Assembly (NCBI GenBank): GCA_951799445.1
Contig: OX637290.1
Span: 28,452,987 to 28,516,986 of the forward strand
DNA from: Pseudisothecium myosuroides
Lineage: Eukaryota; Streptophyta; Bryopsida; Hypnales; Lembophyllaceae
Direction of reading: 5' to 3'
DNA: 64,000 nt
Positions within the stretch are counted from its first letter, which is position 1. Each line of letters starts with the position of its first letter. Shown here one piece after another: positions 41,706 to 53,903 of this stretch. The notes beneath the pieces are model-generated. The model was not told the DNA's origin. It saw only the letters and a list, made by a program, of their open reading frames with translations, and did no database searches. The position numbers and the translations under genes are program-made.

Positions 41706-44129
41706 TTACAAAATAATAGAATTTGGCGTTCTAGGCTCCAACAGAGGTACCATCAGAATTGAGCAGATCTTTCCAACAACTGATAGAGCAGAGGCGCAGC
41801 TATTATGATGTTTGGTAGTCGGAGCAGAAGGATTTCTTCTAATATTCTTACCATATCTCTTTGTGGGGTGATCCGCAGGATTAGAGGGTGGAGGATAATC
41901 GTTCAGATTCACGGATATTCCGTCATTGAAGAGTTGTCGTGGAGACAATTGGACGCGCTCGGCAAGAGAGAACCCGGCATTTTCTAGAGAGAGAATCTCT
42001 TTCCTGCTTAAGTTTGTGCCCATAATAACAGGCCAGACATCCAGGATAGGCAGTTTGGAAACCACCCATTTTCGACTAGTGCCCTCCACACAGCGATGGA
42101 TGTCATCATTGCAGAAGAAAAACCGCATTCTCTCCAATCTAGTCTTTTTATAATTGTTCATGAGACTAGTATAAGTAGGGGCAGCTGTACTGTGATTGTC
42201 TTGCACAATCCTGGCCACGCACTTCTTCTTTGTCTTGACTTGCAGCGCAAAACAAGCTTTAGCAAATGTCTTTGGCAGCCTTGTAATATGCCACTGGTGT
42301 TCATCGCAAACAGTTTCCTGAACAAATTTGACGTTGTGCACCCTAGCGGAAGTTGTAGGTGTCTTGGGAGGAAGATCTTCCGATTCTTCTGGCACATGAT
42401 TGGGTTCGGATGGCAAATCTTCTGCAGTGAGGTCAACTATCTTTGGATCAATTTATGAATCTGGTGGAAGATCTGATTTTGACACGTGGGCGAGATATAC
42501 TTATCTTGTCTAGATGGTGCAAATCAAATTCTGAACCTGGTGGAAGATCTGATTTCCGTTTGGTGGAAATAAATACTTCTTCACCTTTGAGGTGAGGTTG
42601 GCATGTGCAGAAGTCGTCAGCACCTGGCATGTCGACGAGGGCGGCGTGAAGGACCTTAGCATTTTCAGAGCGTTGAGCGGTGCGATGTGCAATACGAAGT
42701 TGGAGTTCTTCCTTGCCAGGACTTGTCCTTGCTTTCTCACCTTTGAGGAATTGGTAGTAGGCTACAACCTGCATAAACGCCCGGACCATGTCATCCATAG
42801 TGGCAACATACAGGTCATTCCCCTTTTTGCCAGATTGCTGCAGCCACTTGTTGTGAACAGACTCCGCCAAATTACAAGATGGCATCTCAGCCAATTCAAC
42901 TTCCGAAATATTCTGCGAGGCAACATTTAAAGTTAGATGTTTGAATGAATAGCCAAAGAAAAAAGATTAAAGTAGGTCTCAAATAGCTACCTCAACAGGT
43001 ATCCACGGAGGAGAGACCACCAATGTCAATTCTCTCCCATCATTGCCTTCAGATAGGGTTACGGTGTTAAGGAGAGGTGCCGCTGATATTGGCTACGCAT
43101 CAGGAGCAAGGCCAATATCAGCACTGTATTACTGGGCAGGCAAAATCAAGAATTTTGAACAAATAATAAGCACTGTCAATATTGGTTGTGGTTTAGAAAA
43201 TAGAACTTCTAGTTGTTGTAATGTGATTATAAAACTTACCAGCTCCATGAACCCGCCCCATTGACGATATCTAAAGTGCCAGAAAGCTAGCCATAGGTCC
43301 AATTTCAATAGCGCCTCTTCAGTGGCTGCTCCAAAAGATAATCACGACGCCCGAATTGCTAAGTATTTGCTTTGCGCCTCTTCTAAGGAGGTGGAATTCT
43401 TGTATTGTTTGCAGAGTCGCCGATGTTGCTCTTGAAGTTCCGCCCTGATATCCGCCTTGGTGTGTTTTTCTAAGGATTGCAACCAGTGAAATAGGCAAGT
43501 TCGCTCCCGATTTACCATAGGCAGAGATGGATCGCCACTCCCATAGACGATACGCACTGCATTCCAATTTGTTTGGGCACTGTCGGCTATAAATCCTTTA
43601 AAATTTGGATTGGAAATATCATGCCTATTGGAAACTGCATTCAAATTTTTCCAGAACACTTGTTGTGCTACTACATTCTCGGATTGCATATCGCAAACAG
43701 CGATAGTCATGACTTGGCAGTAAGTAGAATTATACACGTGGTAGGCCATAGTGGTCCAAGACTTGACCCGTTTGACATGGTCAAACATCATCCAAGCGTC
43801 CTCCAAGTCTCCACCTGGTTGCATGCGCTTAACCAAGTCTACCCCGCTCTCGGGTCCCAGCTCCGCCATCTTGAAAATGAAGACTTTGTCAGACTCAGCA
43901 CCTTGTCCAGGATAACGGTTTTCTTGGACGAAGGCCCATGTACTAGAGCCCGACAGCCTAGTAATGCTATCCATTACCCCAAAACGACGCAAATATCAAA
44001 ATGTGGTAACCTCATTACGTATACTGGGTGATGACATTTGCGTGAACTTGTCCAAAACGGGGACAAGTTCGTCCACTGCCAAGTGCCAACATCTTATGGG
44101 GATTATCTTCTGCGCATAAAAGAAATTCG

Positions 44130-44134
44130 CCGAG
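44130..44134. repeat. Target-site duplication CCGAG, left copy
   Basis: CCGAG precedes the TGTGAG end of the solo LTR and recurs at 48959-48963 right after its CCCACA end. Confidence 0.95.
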
Positions 44135-47100
44135 TGTGAGCTCCCAATTTGTCACTTGGGACCCGTAGAATTATTTTTTTGGAAATTTGCAATTTAAAGT
44201 TGATAAAAGTATAGAAAAATCCATAAAAAGAGTGTAGAACCGAAATAGAATTGTGTCATACCCATTATAGTATTTGGTCTAGATTTGTGTTTCTTACTTA
44301 GAATCCCCCAAACCTTGCCTAAAAATAATATAGAAATAACGAAAAGGTTAGATTTGGAGGATTCGAGTCATCCAGTCCCAAAAGGGCTAAATCCCACCAT
44401 GAATGTGGCGATTCATGGCTAGGTCGGTCCGAAGGATCCACAGCGAGGCCACTAGGTCGGGTCCTAGAGTTAGATTTAGAATTCCCCATTAGATCGACGA
44501 ATTCCCGAAATCCCGATTGTTAGCATGCAGGAGCCACTCACGCTAGACCGGGCCCATGGAGGAATCTACAGCCCAAGGATGGTGTTCTAGGGTGAATCCC
44601 ATGCCAAGAGTTCAACGGCGAAATCGGTTCGCCAAGATTCCTCCACCTGCAGAAGATTCCCGCACCGTCGCTAATTCAAAGAGATGTCCAGTTTAAATCT
44701 CCATTGACCAATCGTGCCAAGTATGGAAACACACCCGCACGTCTTTTATGCGACTCCCTGAGAGATCACGTGAAAAATCTTGGCATCTTCCGACTTGCAG
44801 AAGAACCTTTTTTCGAGTGGTCAACCCTCCTAACCTCCAACGGGAATTTCATGGAAATTACCCAGGTTACAATAAAATCTCACTAAAAATTAGACTAGCT
44901 TGTTTTATGTTAATAATGCGCTCCGTGAAGTTTCACGACATTCCGATAGCGGCAAGTACCCGAACCGGCAAGCTTCCTCGGGAATTAACCACGTGGCGGG
45001 GTCCCCGCCGCGTTGACCGGCATTCCGGGACCATACGATGGCGAAACGAAGTCAACCAAAAGTCCTTCCCGACTCTCTCGCACCTACCGGAGACCCTAGG
45101 CTATTCACATTTCTCAAAATAGGAGACCCCCAAGATCTAAGATTTTACCACGATTTGGTTTTTAAACTAAATTAGCCTACGATGGATTTTTGGCCTCGGT
45201 ACGGGGTGTGTAGGGGATCTAGGACTAAACACGGCGATCTGGATCCAACGGCGCAATCCGTTTGGCGATTGGAGCTAATCTCCAAAAGTTAGGATGTTGG
45301 TCCAGCATAGATGGTCGAAGTAGAAATTTAGGATGTAGGATGGAAATCTTTGAGGATGAAGATGAAAATCCCTGTTGATAAGGTTACCTTAAAGCTTTAG
45401 AGAGAGGGGTGAGCCCTTGGGAAACCTATATAAGGGCCCCATTTCTCTCTCTAAAACACCCCCTCACTTTTGTTTGGGTCCGTGGGTCCAATTTGCTTTG
45501 GATATTTTGGCGTTTGAAGCCAAAAACCTCTACGGTGTTTTTGGAGCACTTTTTGCTCCGTTGTTGCTAGATTTCAAGCTTTGAAGGTCCTTAGGGGGTC
45601 CTTCTATCTTGCCTTGTGTACTTCTCGTGTGTTTGTTATATCCTTGTTACGAGTTAAGAGTCTTTGTTCTCTCTTGTTGTACCTTTGTGAGCTAACTTGT
45701 GAGTTTAGGAGTCTTTTGGGTCGTGTCCTAATCCTAAAGTCACCCCCCACCGTACCTTGGCGATGCCGCTTTGGGGGGCCTTTAGCTTGTGAAGTTGTGT
45801 GTATTTACGTGTACTAAAACGTGTGTTTTTCCTCACTTATGTGTCCTCACCCTCTTCTAATCTTTCCCTTGTTGCGTGGACCCCTCCTCGGGACGGCGAA
45901 GCTTTGGCTTTGTCACACGTGTGTCTAAGTTTGTCTTTTCTATCTTCTTCTAATCTTTCCCTTGTTGCGTGGACCCCCCCTCGGGACGGCGAAGCTTTGG
46001 CTTTGTCACACGTGTGTCTAAGTTTGTCTTTTCTATCTTCTTCTAATATCCCCTTTGTTGCGTGGACCCCTCAAAGCGACGGCGAAGCTTTGAACTAGTA
46101 ACAACGTCAAGTCCTACAGTGTGTGTTAAAATACTCTTAGACGGCGGAGCTTTGAACCCGTGGAGTATCACAAGTCCTAAAGTTGGTGTTAAACCCAATT
46201 TTACGGCGAAGCTTTGAACCTCCATAGCCTTAGATTCCAAAGTCTAGTTTCCAAGACCTTTGTGGAAACGTCCAGAGTTTAGCTTCCAAGAGATGTAGGT
46301 TCCTTTGCACTTATCAAGTGTAGTTTCTTCCAAAGTTTTATTTAGTTTAGTTGTTTCCCACGGTCTTAGTGAGTTTAGTACCCCCGAGGTTTTATTTCCC
46401 CCTAACCTTAGCCAGCAAACCAGCCTTAAAATAGCTTTAGCAAAAATTCAGCCTTAATATAGCCTTAGCAAAAAACCAGATCCGAAGCCAGCATCCGAAA
46501 CCATCATCCCAACCAGCATTTCAACCAGCATCCCATCAGAAATCAAAAGTTCCGTGTTCTTTTAAAAAAAAAAAGATTTAAATCCCGACCCCCCCAGCCA
46601 GCCAGCCGGAAAGGGCCAGGCAGGCTCCGGTTGGACAGAGGCTCTCGGTTGGACAGAGGCTCCCCGTTTGGACAGAGGCTCTCGGTTGGAACAGAGGCTC
46701 TCGGTTGGGACAGTAGGCTCCGGTTGGGACAGCAGGCTCTCCGTGGGCAACCGGGGCTCCTCCCAAATTTTGATTCCTTTTTTTTTTTTTCCTTGTTTGT
46801 TTCACATTTTGGTTCTCTCAAACCAGAACACAAACAAAGATAAAGCAAACTAAAGGAATGTTGGACTAATTAAGTGCTAAGCAAGGGTGAAGTAGAATTA
46901 GGGCCAATAAAAATACGAAAGGGAGGAGGAAGAAGAGAGCGGAGCACCACCGTACCTGCACACGAAATCGGGTTCTATCACCACTCACACCTACACACAA
47001 TGGAAGGAAATTAGGGAGAAGGATGTGTTATAGGAGTGGAAAGGAGAGAGACGATGAATAGTGCCTAGCTAGGAGATTAGGTAGGAAATCTAGAAGAACT

Positions 47101-48958
47101 CCTTGCAACCGTTGGGAGGAAGATTAGGATGACACAAAGCAAGGTTGCGTAAGAGGGTAGGAAGAACATTTAAACCCTTCTTGTAGTTTGAAACCATAGT
47201 GTAAGACCATAAAAGCTTAGGTGGAATAGTACTAGAGTAAAAGGAGAGAGGAAGAAAGAAAAGAAGGGAGAAGAAGAAAGAAAGAGTTTAGATCATCAAA
47301 AATTGTAATATTTTCTAAATAAGCGGTGAGCTTGGAAAATCAAACAAAAACCAAAGATTACCATGGAGCATGAGGATGTACACGTGGACGTGGACGAAGT
47401 TATTTCCAAAATCGGTAGTGAAGAGGTGAGTTTTTGATTTAATCTTTTATGTTTCTCCCTAATTAGCACTTATTTTCCTAATCAGCCCTTAGAGCGTGAT
47501 TAGCATCCGAGATTAGTGTAAATTAGAAGTTTAGATTCAAAAGTTGATAGATTAGGAATAGAGGTTTCCGAAAACATCTTATAATTAAGATTCGACCGTA
47601 AATTGACCGCGTTAGGCTAAGTTAAGCGGTAGGGGGTAGGATGGAAGAATTTTGAATAAAAATCATCCAAAAAGAATCATGGACGGACCTTAGGGGTTTA
47701 AATTAGAAAGAGAATTTAAGATTAAAATTAGGGATTAATTAGCGGTTAGAATTAGAATCAATTTACATTTTATTTCTTAAAACTAAAATTCTAAGGTGAA
47801 AATCTAGAGTTAACTTTGGGAAGTTAGAAAGTAGAATTAATTTGGAAGTTTAACTTAGGGGGTCAAAATTTCCAGTGAAACCTTAGGGTAGTTAGAAAAG
47901 GAAGTTAGAGTTGATTAGGGAGTCAAAAATTAGAGTAGAAAGTAGAGGTCAACAATAGAATTGAAAATTAACTTAGGAAGTAGATTTTTGAGTTAGGAAT
48001 AGAGTAAAAAGTAGAGGTCAAAACTTGGAGTAGCATTTAGAGTTCATCTAGGATTAAAACGATAGGATTAAAGTTGGAAGTAGAAAGTCAAAAGTTAAGA
48101 TTAAATTTAAAGGTTAAACTTTAGAATCAATTGGGGAGTAAAAAGTTAGAGTAAAAAGCTAAAAGTAGAAGTTAAAAGTTAGAGGTAGAAGTTAAAGTTA
48201 GAATTAGTTGTTGGAAGTAGAAGAAAATCTAGAGTCAAAGTGAAAATGTAGAGTCAAACATAGAGCTAAAATTCAAGGGTAGAGTTTAGAGTTAATTTAG
48301 GAGTAAAACCTTAGAGTTAAAAGTTAAAGCCTAGAGTTAAAATTCAAGGATAAATCTTAGAGTTAATTTAGGAGTAAAAACTTAGAGTTAAAAGTTAAAA
48401 CATAGAGTTAAAATTCAAGGGTAAATCTTAGAGTTAATTTAGGAATAGAAACCTAGAGTCAAAAGTCAAAACATTGAGCACAAGTCGGTAGTTAATATTT
48501 AAAGATCAAGTTAAAGAAGTAAAATCTAGAGTTACATTCCGAAGTTGGAACCTTAGGGATAGCTTTTAAAAGGAGAACTTCTAGGTGGAGTCTTAGAAAC
48601 CCAAAGATAGTCTTAGGGGTTCATGGAAGGAACATAGGGGTTCCCCCTTTTACGTAGTTAGGGATGTTATAAATGACGCCAACTACTCAGTCGACCCTCG
48701 ACATAGGATAGATAGTTAGGGAGTTAGGATTTCACCATCACTCTGAACATCGCAGTTAACTTGTGAGTTACTACATGCATTACTAATTATTCGCTGCCAT
48801 CCACGACACTTAGGAAACGTTAGCAAAAAAGATCCATTGCTTGGAAGGCACAGTGGACCGCGCTCACATCACCCCCATATATTAAAAAATGTGGATAAAG
48901 GCATAGAACCTGGTCGGTGTTCGCTTTATTACCAAGGGTGGGTAATCTAGCGCCCACA
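44135..48958 (+). mobile_element. Solo LTR of the retrotransposon family, 4824 bp
   Basis: Full-length LTR (TGTGAGC...GCGCCCACA) flanked by CCGAG on both sides, with no internal sequence: the product expected from recombination between two LTRs of one element. It is visibly more diverged from the LTR pair at 13.7/29.4 kb than those are from each other. It keeps the TATA box (about 45425), the GGCGAAGC motifs, and the leader exon 47363-47425 with GTGAGT at 47426. At 46600-46750 it has an 18-bp GGACAGAGGCTCTCGGTT-type array where LTR 13688-18529 has a different module. It interrupts the MULE-like gene. Confidence 0.95.
47363..47425 (+). other. Leader exon in the solo LTR
   Basis: Same 63-bp frame as 17135-17197, again in ACCATGG context and ending GAG|GTGAGT. 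It differs by several substitutions, including amino-acid changes, but no indel or stop. Confidence 0.7.
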
Positions 48959-50187
48959 CCGAGGTACTCCTTACTGGCCTCAAGGACAATGGCAGAATTA
49001 GTCGCCGACAGAGTGCGTTCTACTTGCTCGCCAATAAGAGATCGAAGTTTTGCGGAGGAGTCTCTATAATTTCCCTTCTTCACTGGATGGCTATGGATTC
49101 CGAGATGCACACAAGCTTGGGTCATCAAATTGGAGCCATGTACGTAGTAGATCCTAGCAAGGCAACTTCCAATGCATGTCAGCGAAACTTGACAGATTGA
49201 ACATGCAACTGTAGAATGCAATGGAAAATCAGAGTGTGGAACAAAGGGGGGACGAGGCAGTACCATTCCACTCAATCTCATTCAACGGTGACAGTCGGTG
49301 CCGTCGGTCTAAATATTTGCATGAATTGTTTGTGCATCGGAGGTGCCCAAACAAGCCGAAGTTCGAAAAGTAAGGTGAAAGTCAGACTGGATGTGCGTCG
49401 TCACTGTTCGGGTCCATGCATGTCCGTCATCTTTTTTATCCATTCCATGCAACCGCCCAGCCTTGTTTGATGATGGGTACTTTCCCATAGGTGGAAGTTT
49501 AAATATGACATCCCCATCAAACTCCGGAGGCAGAAAATCTACCTTCTTTATTGGAATGGAAGTGTAATCTAATTTACTGAGTACTGACTTTGCACCTCGG
49601 CAGGAGCTCAGATTGCGGAGGCATTGCACAATACTATCAACGGGGGAGAGTGGGGGTCTCACATGCACCGACTCTGCACAATGTAAAATCGGGGCGTTAT
49701 GAACAACATGTGCAAGTTCTAAATTGGGGCAACAACTAGCAGGTTTCGGTAGAATGCACTCACTATCCGAATCGTCACTAAGAACTAGAACAGGGATCTC
49801 CGGGGGCTCTAGTTTGACCTTCTAGAATAGAGGGGTGACATTAGTAGCTGTGGTAGAACGACCAGGAATTAAAGTGTTAGAACCAATAACTAGTGGAACG
49901 TCCATCAGTCCATACACTCAATAATTTGCAGGCGTCAACAACCAGACCTGACCACCAGCACGAGTAGTTGACAACTGAGCAACAGTATGTGATACCACAT
50001 TAGAGATTGGATCAACAACATCCATGTCCACATGCAAACTCCCTTCAAGAATATTGAACCGTGAAGCTAAACGGCTACCACTAACTATTGAGTAACCCTC
50101 TTCCCCCACAATGAAAGAAATCGAGATAGTTTGCCCCTCTCCCTTGATGAAAACAGTGACTGAGCCACCATCATGCAAGGCAGCCAT

Positions 50188-50810
50188 CGAACTAGTTGAG
50201 AAGATAGATAAAGCGATTTCAAGGCTAAAGAGGAAGTGGGTAGGAGTAGAGAGGCACTTAGAACTTCAGAAACTCATTGCTATTTAAGATGTTGTAATTG
50301 ATTGAAACATGGTACAACAGGTAGTAAGTTAATAGGATGGATTGTGATCTGGTATAGGAGTTGAGTTTAAAGGAGCTGAGCAGCCGTAATTTGTAATAAA
50401 TTAGTAACCACTTTGACAGATTATAATTAGGTGCTAGTCTCTAGAGTAGAATGGAGGCTGATGAATTAGCCGTCATTTGTTCAAAATTATTCTTTTTATA
50501 TTAGAATACTAGCGGTTGGTGCTTGCTATGCTACGCATTCATTATTAGAATTTTATTAGAATTTTATTAAAAATTTTATATATTAGATAAAATGCAGAAC
50601 AAAAATTTCAATAAATCTTCAAATAAAAATTACTAAAATCTTTGTATAATTTTGTTTATAAGTAAGCATGTATTGAAATGAACAATAGAAATTTATTGAA
50701 TGATGAATGAAATATATGCAATGGTGAATATTGTAAAAGATACACATTATTGTAATGCATTCAATAAATGACTCAGATTTCGGATAAGAATAGGATTTAG
50801 GGTGGTTTCT
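50188..50810. other. AT-rich flank, no gene
   Basis: Upstream flank of the MULE-like gene. AT-rich, with ATTTTATTAGAATTTTATTA-type repeats near 50540. No ORF or terminal repeat could be supported. Confidence 0.4.
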
Positions 50811-51175
50811 GGTCTCCCAAAAGCAACGCTGACGTCGGCGTTGCTTTTGGGAGCCGGCAGTTTCTGGAGACAGCGCCCCCGAAAAGATGAAGCCGACATT
50901 GGCCATGGTTTGGAGGGCTACTGGGGGAACAACGAGGGGACCCAAAAAATCGACGCCGATGTCGGCTTTGCTTTCGGAGGGCCGTTGGCCGTTCAGATTG
51001 CAGCCCTCCAAAAGCAAAGCCGACATCAGCGTCGATTTTTTGGGTCCCCTCGTTGTTCCCCCAGCAACCCTCCAAAACCATGGCCGATGTCGGCTTCATC
51101 TTTTCGGGGGTGCTGCCTCCAGCAACTGCCGGCTCCCAAAAGCAACGCCAACGTCGGCGTTGCTTTTAGGAGACC
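50811..51175. repeat. Long inverted repeat (172-bp arms, 20-bp spacer)
   Basis: The left arm 50811-50982 and right arm 51003-51175 are reverse complements with roughly nine in ten bases matching by eye. Within each arm are short palindromes of the type GCCGACGTCGGC and GCCGATGTCGGC embedded in AAAGCAACGCC words. A transcript would fold into one ~365-base hairpin. Long ORFs on both strands here are mirror images of the same repeat. Candidate foldback element or small-RNA-producing locus. Confidence 0.9.
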
Positions 51176-51192
51176 GGAAAACATCTCACATA

Positions 51193-51307
51193 ACTTTTGG
51201 AGAAATTGTCCAAATCGGGCATGGGAGATATTTTTTGGCATCTACAAAAACTGTAGATGCCAAAAAACATCTTACATGCCCAATTTGGATAATTTCTCCA
51301 AAAGTTA
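51193..51307. repeat. Second inverted repeat, centred near 51250
   Basis: AACTTTTGGAGAAATTGTCC at 51193 is mirrored by GGATAATTTCTCCAAAAGTT ending at 51307, with CATCTACA/TGTAGATG at the centre; arms are about 54 bases. Its right arm plus the following ~100 bases (51247-51410) recur as a direct repeat at 53026-53180. Confidence 0.85.
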
Positions 51308-51584
51308 TTGGCCTCCAAAGTTTGCAGCCAGGCAATGCAGATTCGTCCGATTCGTCCGATTCGTCCGTGAACAGTAAGATTCTGTCCAATATGAAAACCC
51401 TGATCAACATGATGTTTTATATAACAAAAATCGAGGCCAATATCGGCTTTGCTTTCTAGGGTGCACGAACTATAGCCTCTCTTATTAAAGACTTCTCTTT
51501 TGGGTGCTGCTGTTTGAACTTCTACGTTGTTGTTTTGTGCCAAACGCTTACTTTTTCCAATTGTTCATTTTGTTTCCAACAAGA

Positions 51585-52847
51585 GTTAGGTGAAGCCGTT
51601 GCACATGCAATGAGGCGGTTCAAAGAAAGATACCCAGAGAAGTCAATTGAGTGGACTACGGAGAAGTTGCACGAGGCAATTGGAAAGGCGGTGGATAAGG
51701 TAAAGAAGGATATTCAATCTAAACTGAAGAAACAACTCTCGATTGCAAATCCCAAATTAACCCCCTAGTTTCTTGAAGAAGTTAAAAAACATTACGAATG
51801 CCGGGAAAATGATCCTGAGATGTCTCAGGAGAAGCTTTGGTATCTTGCGACATCCTCCATGGATAATTCTATGAAGGTGAAGTGGCTTGAGCGTTGGAAC
51901 AAGCCGGCATCTCTACAGGAGGCTGTGAAGTTCCCAAAGTCCAAGTTTGCTGACCATGCGTTTCCAGAGTGGCTGCATAAAGCCACCTGGTGGGGTCAGG
52001 TGGATTTTGTTCAGCCAACACATTCATGATTTCAAAGTAATTCTCATTGTGTCAATTTTCTTATTTTCTTGTTTTCTTACAGATCGCGAGTGAAGTGCAG
52101 TTGCTTTTTGATGCAACGTTATCCGATATCGATGTCACAATTGACTATAACCCGCCTGGTGAAATTTCCATCAAATCAATTTCGGACTACGTGGAGGAAA
52201 TGCGAATTCAACTATGGGATTTGGCGTTTGAGGACAAATTCAAGGACAAAAAGGTTCACAAAAATCACCCACCTGAGCTCCAAGTGGGACTGCCAAAGGC
52301 TGTTTCACGTGTATTGTACAGGTATTTTATGTACATATTGTACCCAAGGAAGGCACTATCTAAGGTACCTGCATTCTTTACTAGCTATCTGGACATGAAA
52401 GCTGAGAATTGCATGATCACTGATGCCATTGATGCAAAATGGAAGAGAGAGCACTGGGAAAAATGTGGTTGGTACATTGATTGCCTGGTGACCAGGCCAC
52501 CATCATTTGACATCGACCTCCGAAATAATATCCAACCTGATTTAGCCGGCACGGATATTGTCATCCTCCCTGTGGCTACGACGGCTCCTGCTAAGAAAAC
52601 TCATGGTTTAAAGAGGAAGGCTCAAGAGGAGGAAGCTGCCAAAAAGAAGGCTGCGATGGAAGCTATGATCGCGGCAAAAGTTCAGGCAGCTATTGTTGTC
52701 GCTGAGGCCAACATGAAGCGACTCACAGAGGCGGCTATGGCAGATGCTAATGCTAGATTAGCAGCAGCCACTTCGTCGTTTGCCGCAGCTGGGTTGGATG
52801 AGGACTTGGAGGTCCTCAACAATGTCCCCCATCCTACAGCAAATTGA
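51585..52847 (+). pseudogene. Two-exon gene of unknown function with one premature stop
   Basis: Frame from about 51585 (after a pyrimidine-rich tract and AACAAGAG) to 51999, intron 52000-52082 (CAG|GTGGAT...TTCTTACAG), then exon 52083-52847 ending at TGA, joined in phase. TAG at 51766-51768 breaks the first exon; the same frame continues with good coding character (KKHYECRENDPEMSQEKLWY). The second exon has an acidic central region (DYVEEMRIQLWDLAFEDKFK) and an Ala/Lys-rich likely coiled coil near its end (from EEEAAKKKAAMEAMIAAK). No family recognised. It lies between the direct repeats at 51247-51410 and 53026-53180, so it may be carried by an element with those repeats. Confidence 0.5.
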
Positions 52848-53025
52848 CTTGTACTCCGTGCTCAGAGAACCCCTTCTGCAGTTGAAGATGAAGGATTTAG
52901 TCCTCTATCCTTTGCAACACAGAAATTGAAGTGGAAGGTGCTTTCAGGGAAATCAGCATCATCATCACCGGCGCCACCGCAGTCTTCTATCTTCGTCGCA
53001 AACACTTCCCTCATGATGATGATGG

Positions 53026-53180
53026 CTGTAGATGCCGAAAAACATCTCACATGCCCGATTTGGACAATTTTTTCAAAAGTTATTGGCTTCCAAAGTTTGC
53101 AACCAGTCAATGCAGATTCGTCCAATTCGTTGATTCGTCCGTGAACAATAAGATTCTATCCAATATGAAAACCCTGATTC
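53026..53180. repeat. Direct repeat of 51247-51410
   Basis: CTGTAGATGCCGAAAAACAT, the AATTTTTTCAAAAGTTATTGG block, GCAGATTCGTCC and TCCAATATGAAAACCCTGAT follow in the same order as in 51247-51410, with about 10% differences and one fewer CGATTCGTC unit. The first half also pairs with the left arm of the inverted repeat at 51193. Confidence 0.85.
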
Positions 53181-53182
53181 AG

Positions 53183-53330
53183 GTAATACTTTGCAAGTAT
53201 GCAAGGCAATTGGCCGCCACATTCAATAATTTCACTTTTGTCGAAATGGAGCTTTTAACTTACTCAATTTCTTATTGAATTTAGGTAATTCTGTGCAAGC
53301 ATGCAAGGCAATTGGCCGCCACATTGTTGC
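53183..53330. repeat. Local duplication around GCAAGGCAATTGGCCGCCAC
   Basis: A block of about 40 bases (AGGTAAT..., then GCAAGGCAATTGGCCGCCAC, ATT) occurs at 53187-53225 and again at 53282-53324. The second copy runs into the exon-like ORF at 53283. Confidence 0.75.
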
Positions 53331-53792
53331 CCTCGAGGAAGACACTAAAGTCTTTGATGTGAAGTTGAAGCCGTATCTGACTCTGCCTCCTCGGCCGATT
53401 TTGGCTACATCTGGGTCTGTGTCGCCTGCAATTGATATTGACCCTCCAATCCGCTTTGTGAAGAAGAAGAACCGATTGAGTAAGTGAGTTAACTTTGGAT
53501 TTCTTTCATTTTGCCAATTGAACTCTGCTTGTCAATACTTACATAATCATACTAATTGTATTTCTAATTTTTCAGACTGAGGGCAATGATTGTCTCACCG
53601 ATGAAAGACTACGTGATGGTTCCACGGGACACTGAAGTTGCAGATCTTCAAGCGGCCGCGTCCTCTCCAAGTTCGGCATCAACACGGCGGCAAATTGATC
53701 CCCAAGTTCGTAGATTCATTGACGACGAGGCTGTTGTTGAGATGCATTATCTCTCATCATCGTCTAACAGTTCTAGTGATTGGAGGATATGA
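53283..53792 (+). pseudogene. Two exon-like frames, unknown function
   Basis: 53283-53477 (after TTGAATTTAG; includes ALEEDTKVFDVKLKPYLTLP and PPIRFVKKKNR) is followed by a consensus donor A|GTAAGT. The second frame ends with DWRI and TGA at 53790-53792 after an acceptor TAATTTTTCAG at 53574. Joining the two as read gives an early stop, so either the splice differs or a base is lost. Coding character is moderate. They may be 3' exons of the gene at 51585-52847 or remains of another. Confidence 0.35.
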
Positions 53793-53903
53793 ATTTTGAG
53801 ATTTCTTATATGTTTGTGAATTTTGGATAATTACATCAGTGAATCTAATGGTAATCTTCAATGGGTTTTTTCTTCCTTCCACTCTTTCATTCTATTCTTT
53901 GTA

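Larger units (their letters stand above)
41706..50187 (-). pseudogene. MULE-like transposase gene, decayed and split by a solo LTR
   Basis: Minus-strand gene from ATG at 50187. A continuous phase runs through 50187-49309 with stops at 49918-49920 (TGA) and 49822-49824 (TAG). A zinc-finger-like region follows (HTH-like TRTVTTHIQSDFHLTFR, then CTNNSCKYL in another frame). After 49281 come CSICQVSLTCIGSCLARIYY and THLGIHSHPVKKG-type motifs, up to SKEYL at the LTR junction. Beyond the LTR (from 44129) are MDSITRL, FIFKMAELGPESGVDLVKRM, the core FKGFIADSAQTNWNAVRIVY, LFHWLQSL and, past TGA 43342, FWHFRYRQWGGFMEL. An intron runs 43239-42913, then NLAESVHNKWLQQSG and a C-terminal RKWVVSKLPILDVWPVI block. 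The domain order fits MuDR/MULE transposases with a WRKY-GCM1/FLYWCH-like finger; assignment is from pattern memory. Other stops and several frameshifts make it non-functional. Confidence 0.6.

Noticed and set aside
50811..51410. Possible CRISPR-like or regularly spaced repeat
   Set aside because: The repeats are inverted arms and palindromes without uniform spacers; the genome is eukaryotic.
50619..51543. Many ORFs of 70-190 codons on both strands with LPKATPTSALLLG-like repeats
   Set aside because: They are mirror readings of the long inverted repeat and the GCCGACGTCGGC words.
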